Positions 1 to 13,289 of a stretch of DNA of 64,000 nucleotides are shown in pieces (within the stretch, counting starts at the first letter, position 1; each line of letters begins with the position of its first letter). The stretch lies in NCBI GenBank assembly GCA_021613535.1, contig CP075495.1, positions 12,276,001-12,340,000 on the forward strand. The letters are read 5' to 3'. The translations under genes and the position numbers were made by a program. This DNA is from Adineta vaga (Eukaryota > Rotifera). The notes beneath the pieces are model-generated. The model was given only the letters and a program-made list of their open reading frames with translations, searched no databases and was not told the origin of the DNA.

Positions 1-49
1 GTATTCGATAGATTGAAAATATATTCTCTGTTTATTGAAATTATTTTAG

Positions 50-825
50 ACCCGTGTTATGGCGTCTTTCATCTCGACCAACATTGAAAGACTCGTATCG
101 TCTTCATTCGTATTTGACAGTTAAAGATCATACAATGTCATTAGCACATCATTATCATTCGAAATCATCAGTAAATTCATCCATTCATTTCAATGATTCA
201 CTCTACGATGTAAATAATTCTTTATCGTTGAATACTGGTGGTAAACAACCTCCGTCGTTATCATTGTCATCCTCTATTGAACTTGATCATCCATATTCAT
301 GTTCATCACGACGTGTCAGTCAAGCTTTGCGTACATTAGCTGAACCGCAACCTCCATCACCCTCATCACCACCACCATTATCATCATCCAATTCAATTTC
401 GACAACACAACAGATGATGCTCATGTCAACACCACCTACACCACCACCGTCATCAACGATAAATAATAATGATATAGATATTTCGCAACAAGACCAATCC
501 GAACAGCAACAATTTTATACAAAATCATCGACAATATCATCATTTGTTCTGTCTCCGGGGACACAATTTTTCTCTTCACATCATCAGTCATATGTTATTC
601 CGTCAACACTACCGCCTCCGTCGTCGTCGTCGTCATCACCATCGACAGCATCTCAGCAAACATCATCATCATCATCTTCGACTATTCAACCATCATCACC
701 AATATCAGCAAAACAAGCACCATCTTCATGTGGTCTTGTCCAATTAGTTCAGCTACATCGTATACATCCTCCAGCTAACACGCATAAATTTGCATCATCA
801 ACACCGGTGACTACATCCGATTCTT

Positions 826-827
<2 letters not shown>
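50..827 (+). CDS. Last exon of an unrecognised Ser/Pro-rich protein (5' part outside window)
   Basis: Coding sequence follows a good acceptor (TTATTTTAG ending at 49) and runs to TGA at 825-827. No in-frame ATG lies near the exon start, so it is read as the 3'-terminal exon of a gene that begins upstream of the window. The roughly 257-residue tail is low complexity: long Ser runs, Pro-Ser blocks (PPPSSSSS), Asn and Gln patches, and no transmembrane segment or catalytic motif. It looks like a disordered C-terminal tail of a regulatory or cytoskeletal protein. I do not recognise the family. Overlapping frames here are shadows of the TCA/TCG repeats. The reading frame is convincing; identity is unknown. 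Confidence 0.6.
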
Positions 828-857
<30 letters not shown>

Positions 858-860
858 AAT
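827..860. repeat. TA-rich microsatellite
   Basis: Alternating TA tract with two AAAT interruptions directly after the stop codon of the first gene. Confidence 0.85.
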
Positions 861-2989
861 ATGTGTTTCTCTGGTTTTTATCATCATTATGGGCTTGTAT
901 CCCTTTAATGTGTATGCGCGCGTGTGCGTATGTATATTTGTTCTTGTGTTTTCTTGCCCATTATTTTGGTTTGTTTGTTGTTTCATTCATTCATGCTCCT
1001 TCATTTTTTTTCTTTTTCCTTCTTTTTTTATGTCTGTTTGTTTGTTTGTTTGTGTGTATGTGTGATCATTATCTCTTGTTGTTCGAACAGATGAATCTCG
1101 AGAAGATCAAAGCTCGACGTTTTGTTTTCCTCGATTAACAAAGTATACATGATCACACACAAAAAAAGTAACTATAACAAAAAAAAACTTAGGAAAAAAA
1201 CCATTTCTTTGTATCTCTTTTTTTTGTTCTTTTGTGCGCGTGCGTCTATACACATTTCTTGGGTAAAACATTTCTTTCGTTTATGAAAGCAATTGAATGA
1301 TGATAGTGAATAAAAACCAGTCACACATCATACACTTATATTTCATGGTTGAGATGAAGAAAAACTACCGAGAATCAATTTAGTTTTTATATGATCAAAA
1401 AGCGAACAATTATAATTTCATATTTGAAAAAAGAAACTATGACTAATAGTCAAAAAAGAAATAGTTTTGTAATTGTTCATAGAATTGATGCGGTTCATCG
1501 TCATAGAAACTAATAGATCTTCGAGTTTCTTTTCTTAACTACAACTTTTAACAATGCATAATGACCTTTATATTTTAAATATACTCAATCAAAAATAATA
1601 TTGATTATTGTTTCATTGCAACTAGTGCACAAGAAGCCATAAAAATGCAAAAATTCATTTTTTAATGTACACTATACGATCTATCATGTCAAGATATAAT
1701 TACTAAAATATGATTTTGTTCGTTAGAAAACCTATTATTTACATTCATCATTGTATTGTCACTTTCTTCTGTTTATAATAATGAAATGATCACACATGAT
1801 CTTTCTTTTTGTTGTTGACAAAGAACAGATCGTAACGATTTCGATTAGTTGTGTTATTATCTGATGACAAATTACTTGATAGAAGTTTAAGTCAATATAA
1901 TCGAATATTTGAAATTTGTTTAAGAATTTAAAATCATTTCAAACACTTCCTCTAACAGTTGAAAATGAAACAAACTGTTGTACGATAATAAATTGATATA
2001 GGCTAAATATATCAATCATCTGTGTCCTAAAACACCGATAAAATAAAATAAACAGATGATACTTAACAGTATATATATATATATATATATAGATTGCATG
2101 TTGTAATCATAAAAACAACTTGTTCTGTCAGCACGATTCATACAATCTTTTTATCATGTTGCTAATGCAATAAGTCAGACCATAGAACATGCGTAACTTA
2201 TGTATTCAATGCAATCCTGTCTCTATAGGGCAGATTATTTAATGTAAGAAGTATTTATCAATGACATATTCAAAAGAATGAAGAGATCTATGAAAGATAG
2301 ACCAATAGAAAAAAGAACTACTAATAAAAAGATGATAGAATTATGATTAATCAGCAAAGAATTGAATATAGATAAAGTGAGATATAAAACAATTTTTAGT
2401 TATTTATTTCATCTCTACGAAGTATCGTATCATCGATTTGTAGAACATTTGCTCATATTTAAAGCAATTTAAAAATTACAGGAAGAGATTGTATTTATAT
2501 TAATAAGTGTTTATCCAAAGTTATTCTGTAGGATCATTTCTCAATCTTACTATCTTTTCATCTATTTAGATAAAACATTTGTTTTTAATAAATCAACGTT
2601 CACCATGAAAGCTTGTCTTAAGATAATCAATATCGATTAAAGAAATACTTCATATAACTTTGTTAGTAGCAGTTTTCATTTTTAAATTGGAAGTTCACAT
2701 TGGTTTAAAACATATTATCGATTGTTCTATCATTATAGAAAGATACAATTGATGTTCTTATATTTTGATGCTTTCTTTCAAAAACGATCACTCTCACGCA
2801 CAGAAAGTAATGAAGAAAACCTGAATTAGATGCTTTTCCTTAACTATAACATATGGCGAAAATCGTTCAAAGAAGTTTTAAATAAGACAAAAGAAAAACA
2901 GAGAACATCGAGCAAAAAAAACGAAAGAATGTCGTATGTATAACGGCTGTGCTAGAGAAGACAAAGAAAACGTTAAAGTTCGTAAATGT
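828..2989. other. Intergenic, convergent 3' ends, no gene seen
   Basis: The 2.1 kb lies between the plus-strand Ser/Pro-rich gene and the minus-strand akirin gene. It holds a T-rich stretch (about 970-1060), two TA microsatellites and AT-rich sequence without a supportable coding exon. It probably contains the 3' UTRs of both genes. Confidence 0.6.
2070..2091. repeat. (TA)n microsatellite
   Basis: About 11 uninterrupted TA units in intergenic sequence. Confidence 0.9.
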
Positions 2990-3517
2990 TTATGAAACAT
3001 ATGAAAAGGCAGCAGTTGCTGTATTATTCGTATCTTGTTTTTGACCAAAACTGAAAAGTCGATGTTGTTTCGATTGATCTTTATGAACACTATCATGTGT
3101 ATATCTTACGAAAGTATCATATTGTTCAGTAAGTTTCGTCGATAGAAGTTGTTCATACTGTTCACGTATAGATCGATCTTGTTCGCGTAAAAGACGAGCA
3201 CACATTTGAGCAGTTTGTGTATAAGTAAACATAGGAATATCATCGGTTGTTGCTGTTGTTGATGATGTTGAATTTAAAGCAGTGAGTGAACAGGGCTTTT
3301 TCAAAACTAATGATGCATTTTTCGATGGAGATGAAGTAAATATCGATTGTTGTTGTTTTGATGGTGAAGATGGATTGGTATTATTTGTAAATGTTGTTGA
3401 TGAAGATGATACTGGTGATGATGGTGGTGATAATTTCATTTCGGCTCGTTTTCTTTTAACACCTTGTTCAACAGGATCGAATTCCAATGAACGTTTAAGT
3501 GATGCAACGGCTAACAT
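2990..3517 (-). CDS. akirin: Akirin, nuclear co-regulator of transcription
   Basis: Single-exon ORF of 175 residues, ATG at 3517-3515, TAA at 2990-2992. Akirins are small nuclear proteins that bridge transcription factors (NF-kB/Relish, Twist) with SWI/SNF chromatin remodellers in innate immunity and development. The N-terminus matches the family pattern (SLKRSLEFDP) and is followed by a basic nuclear localisation signal (KRKR, residues 21-24). The middle is Ser/Thr-rich and disordered. The C-terminal helical region is well conserved (MFTYTQTAQMCARLLREQ, then LTEQYDTFVRYTHD) and the protein ends in the diagnostic SYVS. Length is close to the usual 180-200 residues. It has no introns, unlike most genes here. 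The divergent neighbour is the class II PI3-kinase. Confidence 0.92.
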   Translation of the reverse strand: MLAVASLKRSLEFDPVEQGVKRKRAEMKLSPPSSPVSSSSTTFTNNTNPSSPSKQQQSIFTSSPSKNASLVLKKPCSLTALNSTSSTTATTDDIPMFTYTQTAQMCARLLREQDRSIREQYEQLLSTKLTEQYDTFVRYTHDSVHKDQSKQHRLFSFGQKQDTNNTATAAFSYVS

Positions 3518-5473
3518 TGTTTTTTAATATTAATTAAGAGGAACTCGAAAAGACGAAAAGAAGAACAGAGTCCTAAAAGTGAAAAAAATATAGTTATTAA
3601 TATCTGAAGATAAAACTTATCATTCGTATGGGAATATAATCGAATGAGAAATATGTCTGTATTAGATTATTATTTTTTCTTCTGTGGAGGAGATGCTATA
3701 AACACTTATGCTTTGTCTCATGTTTACTAACCAATCATATGACCTAAATAATTTGAATGAGAAAGAGAAAATATTTGTTTATCTATTTTTCTAAGAAAAA
3801 GCTGTTAGGATCTAATAAAAAACAAAATTTAAGAAAAACTAATAGTTTTTTCTTAATTTCATTTTTATAGTAAGCAAAAAATAAATAGATGGCAGTGTTA
3901 CTTCAAGTATTTCTATTGGTTATATTATAATATCATAATGAAACGAAATGAAAAAAGAGAAAGAGGAAAATGGAATGGAGATCCTTCTTAGCAATTATTT
4001 AAGAAAATATCAGAAATATGTATTGAGCTATAGAAAGTGTAAATTAGAAAATTATGTTCGATAACGATAGACAAATGTTTGTGATTGATGATGAAGAAGA
4101 ATGAGAATATATTTCTTCCTACTGATCAATTTCTATACTGGAAGGTTATTTTATTATTTGGAACATCAGACTGTTTGTATATCCTGGAACTGGTTGATTT
4201 TGTCTCGTATACTCTTTAACCTGAGACAATATATCCTATTCAGAAAAAAAGTTCTTCTTATTCCATCTCGATGAATATCATTTTATTAAAAAATCAAGGT
4301 CTTTCTACTTTTATTTATTTGATGTGATCTTCAACGATCGCAATACTTAAATCCATTTGATTCAGTAGCATACTGTTCATCTTGTTCAGATTTGAAATCA
4401 AAAGTATTATCTTCGAAGAAAAGAGAAAAATCGTGTATAATTTTTGAGAAAGTTTGATAAAAAATAAAGATACATTTTTACCAAAAGAAAGGTAATTTAT
4501 TCCTTATAAGTTGATGGAAGAATTTTTTATGAAGATATGATTGTCGATAAGTATAATTTATCTTTCTCTTACATCTGTATTCCATTGTATTATCGTACGT
4601 TGTCATTTATGGTTCGATTGATGAAATCCCATAGCGCTGGATAGATAACAAGTAATGTCACTATTATAAATCTACGCCTGAAGAGAAGAAAGACAGGTTT
4701 TATCGGTTTATACTTCAATATGACCTTTAAAATTTATTAATGTCTGGCTTAGTTCTTTTCTCTGATAATTAAACTTGAAAAAAAGGTTTTTGCCAGTTTA
4801 TAATAAATCTACTTCGTAATAAATGTCATCTGAGAAGTGAGCAACTAAATAACGCCATCTATATCCCAATTGATTGTCATTCGATCATGTGTCGTATCCA
4901 TTGAAAAATGTATGTTTTCCTTTTCTTTTCTTTATCTTTCCTTTTGATGCATGCATACATACATGCCGTCATTCGGTTCGGCAATGATCATCATCTGATC
5001 CTCGACTTGCAAGTAGAAACGAGTGATGTTTATGTTTAACTATGTCGTTCGATGTATTTTTTCCTTGTTTCCTGAGAAATTTTTCGCTTTAAGATAAATA
5101 AATATTTTTTCCACGTCTAATCCCTTTCATTTTTATCTGTATCATTCTTCTTTTCCTTTCCTATATAAAGCCATCTGACTCTTTAAATCGAAATGACACC
5201 TATTACTACTTTTTTCTTCTATTTCATTGTGTACTTCGCTTATAGCGATACTCCTAAAGTACGACATTAAAGTATCGATCGATATTAAACACTCAATAAT
5301 ATTCTCTTTTGCATATATGAATATAAAAAAGGAAAAAGAAGAGAAAAAAGCTTTCTATTTACACAAAATACATTTTGAGAAGTTCTTGAACTTCTCTTTT
5401 TTTCTCCTTCTCTACATGTTGACATTCTTTTTTTTTGTTTTTTCTCATAGATTCAATTTTTTTCGTCCAACTG
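3518..5473. promoter_or_regulatory. Divergent intergenic region, akirin / PIK3C2
   Basis: About 2 kb separate the akirin start (-) from the PIK3C2 start (+), so both promoters and any 5' UTR introns should lie here. A splice acceptor (TTTTCTCATAG, ending at 5450) lies 23 nt upstream of the PIK3C2 ATG. No convincing coding exon is seen; short ORFs near 5227-5505 lack homology and splice support. Confidence 0.5.
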
Positions 5474-8400
5474 ATGACATCATCAGATTGTTTATCTTCG
5501 AATAACCATCATCCTCGTCTGTCAACTATACCACGTTTTAATTTATCTGTACCATCGACTGTAAATAGCAATGATGAATTGAAAAAATCTTCATCATGTG
5601 CCACAACTCCGACATCGACATCACCGGCTAATTTTTATACTCCATCTCCTTTACTTCAATCTCGTTTTCCTCAACCAAGTCCATTTGCTTTTCCGCGATT
5701 TCCACTACCACCACCACCACCAACATCACAAGCTCCACAATTGTTGAGGAGAACAATTCATTTCAAACCTCCTGAACAAGATGTACTTGATAAGAACTTT
5801 TTTCAGACATTTAACATGGAGGAGAAAGAAGAGAAACCAGTAAATCAGACTTCAGACAAAATTACGACCGGTAATGATGTTTTTTCAACGAAAGAAATTA
5901 TTTCATTGTTGCTTCTCTTGAAAAGGTCTAACAGCTTCTACTCGTCTGCCTAGTGATAATCCGAATCTGATTGATATGAACATAGATCCACCATCTGCTG
6001 AGTTATTGAATGGTAATGTATTTGAACTATTTGATCCATTACAACAACCAAATCGACCTCATTCTTGGCCAGCAAAATTAAATGAAGCTGGAACAACAAC
6101 AACAACGAACACCCCACCATTTGTGACGCCAACGAGTGAAATATCACCCACATCTACAGGAGGTCTACCAAAATCACCAGGAATGTCATCCCCATCTTCA
6201 TATCCCTATCCAATTAAATTACGATTAAAACTAGCGACATTTCCTGAAATGAAACCTTTTAGTCATCTTGTTCAACAAATTCGAGATGAACATCAAATAG
6301 AACAGGTATATAACAACTCATTTAATTCTTTCTATTTCATATTTTATCAACCAACAGTTTTACAGATAGTTTTATAAGTATTTGTCAATATTATTTTGAC
6401 ACAATACTAATGAATAATATTGTTCCAATCGTAAAAAGATCGACGAATAAGAGTAAATTTTAGTATACAAAAAAGTAAATGATATTGATACCTCGCAGAA
6501 TATAAATGAAAACTTGACCTTGATGATGAAATATACAAGCTACCTAATCGAATACTTATATCCAAATACAAGAATAAATTAGTTCTTGAATACGCTTGGA
6601 ATATAAAAATAAAATTAAAAAACAATAATCACCCGTGATCTACATAATAATTTCAATTTTTACTACCATTAGATTATGTACTAAAATGTTGCTTTATTTT
6701 TCATCATTAGACATCAGTAGAAGAAATCTTTTATTGTAAACGTGTTCAACGTTTAACGCCTCAACATCTTGAACAAAAACAATTACCTGTTACATTACAT
6801 ATATTTGTGGATGGTGCAAAAGAACCTTTTCGTTTAACAAAAATAAGTTTACAATCAACAGTTGCACATATTCTCTATCAATTACTTGAAATTACACAAT
6901 TTGATTATGATCAATCTATACTTAAATTACGTTCACGAGAAGAATATCTACGTAATGAAGATGTTCTATGTGATATTGAATATGTTTATAATTGTATTAA
7001 TTCTTTAAAACAGTTACAATTTGTACTTGTACAAAAGCCAACTTATACATCACAAGAGCAACAACAAACAAGTTCTATTAGTTTTGAACAATTCTGTTTA
7101 GATCAACAAGCAAAAACTTATTATACATTGACATCATCACTTGATACATCTACTAAATCACCAGCAATCAAAAAATCGAGGTCTGTTTTAGTTATACGTG
7201 AACTTCCTTTAAAGTGTGTTTCTTCATCTTTTTTTCTTAGATCTCCGCATGGATTATCAAGTTTACATCGAACAAAATCTTTGAATGTGAACAAACAAGC
7301 TTCAATTCTCATCAAGCACATATCGCACATTCATCAACTGCACCATTTCTTGCATCTGATCCTCGTTGGTTAGATGAATTTCGAAAAGATATTAATCTCA
7401 TACTTTCACAGATTGAACAACGTTTCAATCGTCTTGTGATATCTCATCAACCACAACCATCTATAAATGAACAAATCAAACTTATCAATGAATTAATTGG
7501 TTTCATACGAAATATTCAAGTCACATGTTCATATATACAATCATCATTAATTGTTGAAAAACAACGTGAATTAAAAATTTATGCTGATCAATTAATAAGA
7601 AAATCTCAAACTGATCATGAACAACAAATCTCACCACAAATACATCAAACTCTACAAAGATTATTATATGATTTTCTTGTTACACTGGTGAATTATATTC
7701 AAACATATTGTCATGCATATTTAATTCCCTACGAAGTAGAACTATATGATACGGAAAATAAAATAATAGATATTGATCGATTGAAATATTCTGTAAGTAT
7801 ATTTTAATGATTGAATGGAATTCATTCTATTGATCTTCTTTTATAGACAATAACAAAACCTGTAATTTCACATCCAATAACAGAGTCATTCGATCCATTT
7901 AGTGTGTATATTGATAGTCTATTTTCTATACCATCCGATTCGAATATAAAATCGATTCGTATTATTGTTCGTCTTTGTTATGGAAACGAAACAAAAGCAC
8001 GAGGAATGAGTGAATCAATGGCAATTTTACGTAATAATTATCATAGTGATACTGTTTCATTAAAACCACAAGTTCGCTTTAATCAATGGATTTCATTTGA
8101 TGATGCACGTCATTGTGCATTACAACGTGAAGCACTTCTTCTGTTTGAAATCTATGCAAGTTTCATTGATGAAATGGATCTATCATCATCACCTTTATAC
8201 GAAGTTTTCGATGGTATTCCAATGCGTATGATTGGTTGGTGTTCTCAAGCATTATTTGATGATAAACAGCATCTTATAACTGGTGAACGTTATCTAGGTA
8301 TTTTCGATGCAACAACAACGATTCGAACGGGTTTTTATTCATTAAGAAATGTTTTTGAACGTAATTGTCCAGTGTTAAGTGTTTCATTTCTTGATCAAGC

Positions 8401-11400
8401 ATTTATTTTACCTGAAATACAAGCGAGAAATGATATGCATGCAGTAAATTTTACTGAAATAAGTCGAGATAAACAAGAAACATTATCTCGATTACTTAAA
8501 CGACCAAGTTTATTATTAGTAGATCATAGTGCTATGACAACAAGTGATAATCGAAAATCACAGTTCGCATTGAATACATCCGATGAAGGTATGATTTTGA
8601 ACTTTTAATTGAATAATCTCAATAGTTTTGTTTTTCTAGAACGTGAATTTTCCATGGACGAATGTCATTTTCTTTGGTCTCATCGTCACATTGTTCTTCG
8701 TAAATCCTATGCTTTACCTAAGTTACTCAAATCTCGTTCAGTATGGGATTATCCAAGTTTAATCGATATCTATGCACTTCTCAATGAAGTGACACAAAAT
8801 CGTACTATTGATGAAATTGAAGCATTAGAACTACTTCTTCCAGCTTTCCCTGATATGTATATTCGTGAATATGCATATAAATCATTAATATCATGTTTAA
8901 AATCTTCTGATCTTCTCATTTATTTACCACAATTATTACAAATAATTAAATTTGATTATAGCCATTCATCTATCCTTATCGAATATTTACTTAAACAATC
9001 TCTTCTCGATCATCGTTTAGCACATAAACTATATTGGCATTTGAGACAATTACTTATTACAGAACATTTACATTATATACGTTATTATTATTTCTTTCTT
9101 TCATTACTTTATGTATTAGATGAAAATTTTCGTAATGAATTACAACATGAATATAACTTATGTTTAAATTTGAAAAGTATTGGTTTAAAATTGAAATCCT
9201 ATAAAGCAAATAATAAAGGCAATTTTCTCTTTGAACAATTAAAAGAAATTAATAGTGGTTTTTTTCAATCAAATAAATTAACATGTCGTTTACCATGTCA
9301 ATTTAATTTTATGACAAATAGTTTGGATGTTAATTCATGTTCATTCTACAATTCATTGACAGTACCAATAAAACTTGTTTTTAATCCACTGGATTCATCA
9401 TGTGAAAAATATTATTCGATTTATAAGATCGGAGATGATTTACGAGTAAATTTTATATTTAAGATGAAAAAAATTTCTTTTCTTTTTTTTTAAAATCGTT
9501 TAGCAAGATCAAATTGTTCTTCAATTATTTTCATGTATGGATAGAATTTGGAAAGCAAATGATTTTGATTTTCGTTTAAGTTTATTTAATGTTGTTCAAA
9601 CACAAGAACGATGTGGATTTATTGAAATGATTACAGAAAGTGAAACATTAAGAGAAATTGAATCACGTTCAGGAACAATAAAAGGTTCATTTGGTGAATC
9701 GGCTCTATATGATTGGTTACGTTTACATAATACTACTGAACGAGAATTTCGTACTGCTCTAGAAAATTTAACATATTCATGTGCAGCATATTGTGTGGCA
9801 ACATATATCTTAGGTATTGGTGATAGACATAATGATAATATTATGGTTAAACAATCAGGACATTTATTTCATATTGATTTTGGAAAATATCTAGGAGATA
9901 CACAGAAATTTGGTTGGTTTAATCGGTAAGTTTAAATTGAAAGAACTTTGTTTTTGCATTGGAAACATATTTGTAGTGATCGTGCTCCATTTGTATTTAC
10001 GAAACAAATGCTCTATGCGATGTCAGATGGTGGTACATCGAATGATGCTTTACATCGTTTCGTTGATTTATGTTGTAATGCATTTTGTACAATCCGTCAA
10101 AATTCGTCATTACTTCTCTTACTTCTTTCACATCTATGTTCATCAAATGTATCCAATCTTAATTATGATGCTGTTCGATTTGTCTATGATCGTCTATCAC
10201 CTTCAACAAACTATGCTGATAGTATCACACATTTTACTGAATTAATCGTTGATAGTTTAAATTCGACTTGGACAACATTAAATTTTCTTATTCATACATT
10301 TGCACAAACAACAAGTTTAACTGGTTCATCCAATGTCATTCCTATGGGAACAACTTTATCGTTTGTACCGAAAACGTATACAATTGCAACGGATGGAAAA
10401 ATCAAATCCGCTCAAGTTGTTAGTTATGAAAAACGATCTCATCCAACAAAACACTATGTATATAAAGTTAAAGTTGAACGTGAAAATATCAATGATTCCA
10501 CAATGATACATTATCAAAATAGTAAAAGTTTATATAGTACATATCATTATCGTACTTATAACGAATGTTATGAATTTTTCGAACGTTTAAACAAACAATT
10601 TCCATTGGTTAATTTGGACTTGAAATTTTCTCGTCAAACTGAAGATAAAATTGTTGCCCAACGACGTGTTAGTGATATTAATGATTTTCTCAGGAAATTA
10701 TTTCAATTAACAATCGAAGTTATCGAAGTAAGTCATGTCGTTATTTTTCAATGAACGAACTTGTTTCTCTTCGATTATTCTAGTCTGATCTTGTCATTAC
10801 ATTCTTTCATAAAATTCAACAAGATCAACAAATCAATGATACGAAAGAAAAATCTCATGATGGTAAACTTTATTAGATAGTACTTTCCATATCATTTCTC
10901 CTCTTTCTTTACAGATTTTTCATCTCGTTCATCCTATGAGAATTCATCGAATAATCAAGCGAAAATTCGTATACAATTAAAATATGATAATGGTAAACTA
11001 TTTGTCATGGTTCGTTATGCAAATAATTTGGTATGATAGAAAGACTGAAAACTTTTATAAAAACAAAAACGGTTTTATTTTAGCCATTGATCAGTGGTAA
11101 TGATCCAAATCCATATTGTAAATGTTATCTATTTCCAGATGAATGTAAATCAACAAAACAGAAAGGTAAAACAGTTATGAATACAAGAAATCCAATTTTT
11201 AATGATACGGTAAAATAGATAAACTTCGTAAATATTTAGTTATCCTTTCGTTGTTTTAGTTTACCTATCAAATGGATTTATCAGAAATACAAAAGTAAGA
11301 TTGGCTATTGAATGAATCATTAAGAATTTGTATGTTTGTATTTAGACGTCTTCTGCGTGTCAGTATATGGAATAATGTTCTAACGAGTGGTAACCGTGGC

Positions 11401-11490
11401 TTAGGTGAAGTCGATATTGTTCTTTCTCAAATCGATTGGTCGAAAGAAAATGCTCGTGATTATACATTTTCATCTTCAATTGACACATGA
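5474..11490 (+). CDS. PIK3C2: Class II phosphoinositide 3-kinase, C2 domain-containing (13 coding exons)
   Basis: Makes PI3P and PI(3,4)P2 on endosomes and clathrin structures. Coding exons: 5474-5870, 5926-6305, 6711-7190, 7241-7792, 7847-8588, 8640-9445, 9504-9925, 9977-10727, 10784-10862, 10915-11030, 11084-11209, 11260-11294, 11346-11490. They sum to 5031 nt, an open frame of 1676 residues, matching the roughly 1690 of vertebrate PIK3C2A. Domain order: disordered Pro/Ser-rich N-terminus; Ras-binding domain (exon 3); PI3K-type C2 (exon 5); helical PIK domain (exon 6); kinase domain with GDDLRQD, catalytic loop GDRHNDN and HIDFGK; PX domain (exon 8); C-terminal C2 (NDPNPYCKCYLFP). PX plus C2 at the C-terminus defines class II. 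The ATG at 5474 is preferred because upstream in-frame codons lie in an acceptor tract. The donor at 7191 (GTTATA) is non-standard but is the one that restores frame. Confidence 0.95.
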
Positions 11491-11835
11491 ACAGAATATT
11501 TTTTTTCTCTGGTGCTCTTTGTCTACTAGAAATTGAAACCGGTAAATTGAATGAAAACAATTTGACGGTTTTTCTCTCTCTCTCTTTTATCTTTTCGAAT
11601 TCTTATTTAGTTCTATTCTTTTTGTCTGCTTACTTCCAGTGTATTTGTATATACGTATAACTTTCAGTTGTCAAATTGTCATTTTAGTCACTTTTTCTCT
11701 TACTCTCTCTTCTCTTTCCCGTTTAATGTGATTCTATATGGCAACAAAGAAGAAAAAAAAAACTAATTATGGAAAAAATAACAAAATAAAATCTTCAGGA
11801 ATTGAATAATTGTTTCTTTTTCTTTCAGATATTTC
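11491..11835 (+). promoter_or_regulatory. Short PIK3C2-WDR45 intercistronic region with poly(A) signal and acceptor-like site
   Basis: The gap is 345 nt. It contains a CT-rich tract, an AATAAA at 11785-11790 that can end the PIK3C2 mRNA, and then a pyrimidine tract ending in CAG at 11826-11828, only 7 nt before the WDR45 ATG. No matching donor or upstream non-coding exon is evident. The layout resembles a trans-spliced operon junction (inference). Confidence 0.5.
11785..11790 (+). terminator. Poly(A) signal AATAAA, PIK3C2 3' end
   Basis: Canonical hexamer about 295 nt after the PIK3C2 stop and 46 nt before the next gene's start codon. Confidence 0.55.
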
Positions 11836-13289
11836 ATGTCGAATAGTCGTTATACACGAACAACAACTGATGTTCTCAGTTTACGTTTCAATCAAGACTC
11901 AAGTATGAAATTTCTAATCGAAGAAAACTTACTAAATAACTTTCTTGAATTTATAGGTTGTTTTATTTGTGCTACATGTGATGGTATTCGAATATTTAAT
12001 GTTGAACCATTTGCTCAAAAAAGTTTTCTCGGTAAAAGAAAATACGATTTATTAAAAATTGAATATATTTATCTTGTTATTCTATTAGATGTTGGTCGTG
12101 TTACCTATGCGGAAATGCTCTATCGTACAAATTTAATTGCATATGTACCTGCTGATCATGTTACTGGCTTACCATCAAATGTTGGTAAGACGAAATGATT
12201 TATAAGTTTGATTTTTTTTGTATAAAGTTATTTTAATCATTTTAGTGAATGTATATGATGATGAACGAAAAACACATGTACTCGAACTTTGTTTTAGTCT
12301 ATCTGTGGTTTCTATCCGAATGTCAAGAACAAGGTTTGATTATATAACATAGAATTTTTTATCGATATCAATTAGTTTAATTTTTATAGACTTATTGTTG
12401 TACTTGTTAGCAAGATTCATATCTTCTCTTTTCCTAATCAATGTCGACTTTTACATACGATTGAAACAAAAGATAATCCAAGAGGTATGTATTACATACA
12501 ATTCTATTCAATAACAAGTCTCTATATTTTAATTGTATGTATATAGGACTTTGTGAATTATCAAATAATGATGGATCATTATTGGTATTTCCTTTTAATG
12601 CAAAGACAAAAGGTGGTTTTGTCCAATTTTTAGTAAGTTAAATTGAATTTAAAGTTGATATTATTATGCAAATAAACTATTGTCAATTTTCTATTGATAT
12701 TTAGAATATGAATGGAATTGAAAATGATATGTCTTATAATCCACGTATAATTCAAGCTCATACAAGTGAATTAGCAGCTATTGCACTTAATCAAATGGGA
12801 ACATTATTAGCTACTGCTTCTAAACGTGTATGTTAAAAGAAGAAAAAAAAGGATGTTAACGACGAATCCTTTCTTCTTTTCTAGGGTACATTGATACGTG
12901 TGTTTTCAACGACAGGTTTATGTGAAAAATTATATGAATTTCGTCGTGGATCCGATACCGCTGATATACATAGTATTGCCTTTAGTTTTGATTCCAGTTT
13001 TCTCTGTGTTTCAAGTGATAAAGGTACTGTTCATTTATATGGAATACGAGATCCAAAATTGAATCGAATGGTTTCAATTCACCATGCATTGAACGAAGCA
13101 TTTGGTGATCTATGTAATTTTAAAGTCGCAATTGAATGGCCATGTATATGTGCCTTTTCCGGTCCAAGCCATGTTATTGCCGCAAGTTTTGATGGTACAT
13201 TTCATAAACATATATTTACAACAGATGGAAAATGTAACCGAGAAGAATTTGAACTGTATCTAGACGGAATAGACGGATGTGATTTTTAA
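11836..13289 (+). CDS. WDR45: WDR45/WIPI4-type PROPPIN, PI3P-binding autophagy propeller
   Basis: Seven-bladed WD40 propeller that binds PI3P on phagophores and works with ATG2 in lipid transfer during autophagosome growth. Coding exons 11836-11902, 11957-12031, 12089-12184, 12246-12333, 12390-12484, 12547-12632, 12705-12827 and 12885-13289 total 1035 nt, giving 344 residues, close to the roughly 360 of human WDR45. The phosphoinositide motif is present as FRRG (EFRRGSDTADIHSIAFS; L/FRRG in the family), followed by the conserved SDKGTVHLYGIRDPKLNR. The end (DGTFHKHIFT...CNREEF) is diagnostic of WDR45 rather than WIPI1/2. The gene sits 345 nt downstream of a PI3-kinase, on the same strand. Confidence 0.93.

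Noticed and set aside
544-747. His/Arg-rich ORF overlapping the Ser/Pro-rich exon
   Set aside because: Frame shadow of TCA/CAT repeats in the first gene.
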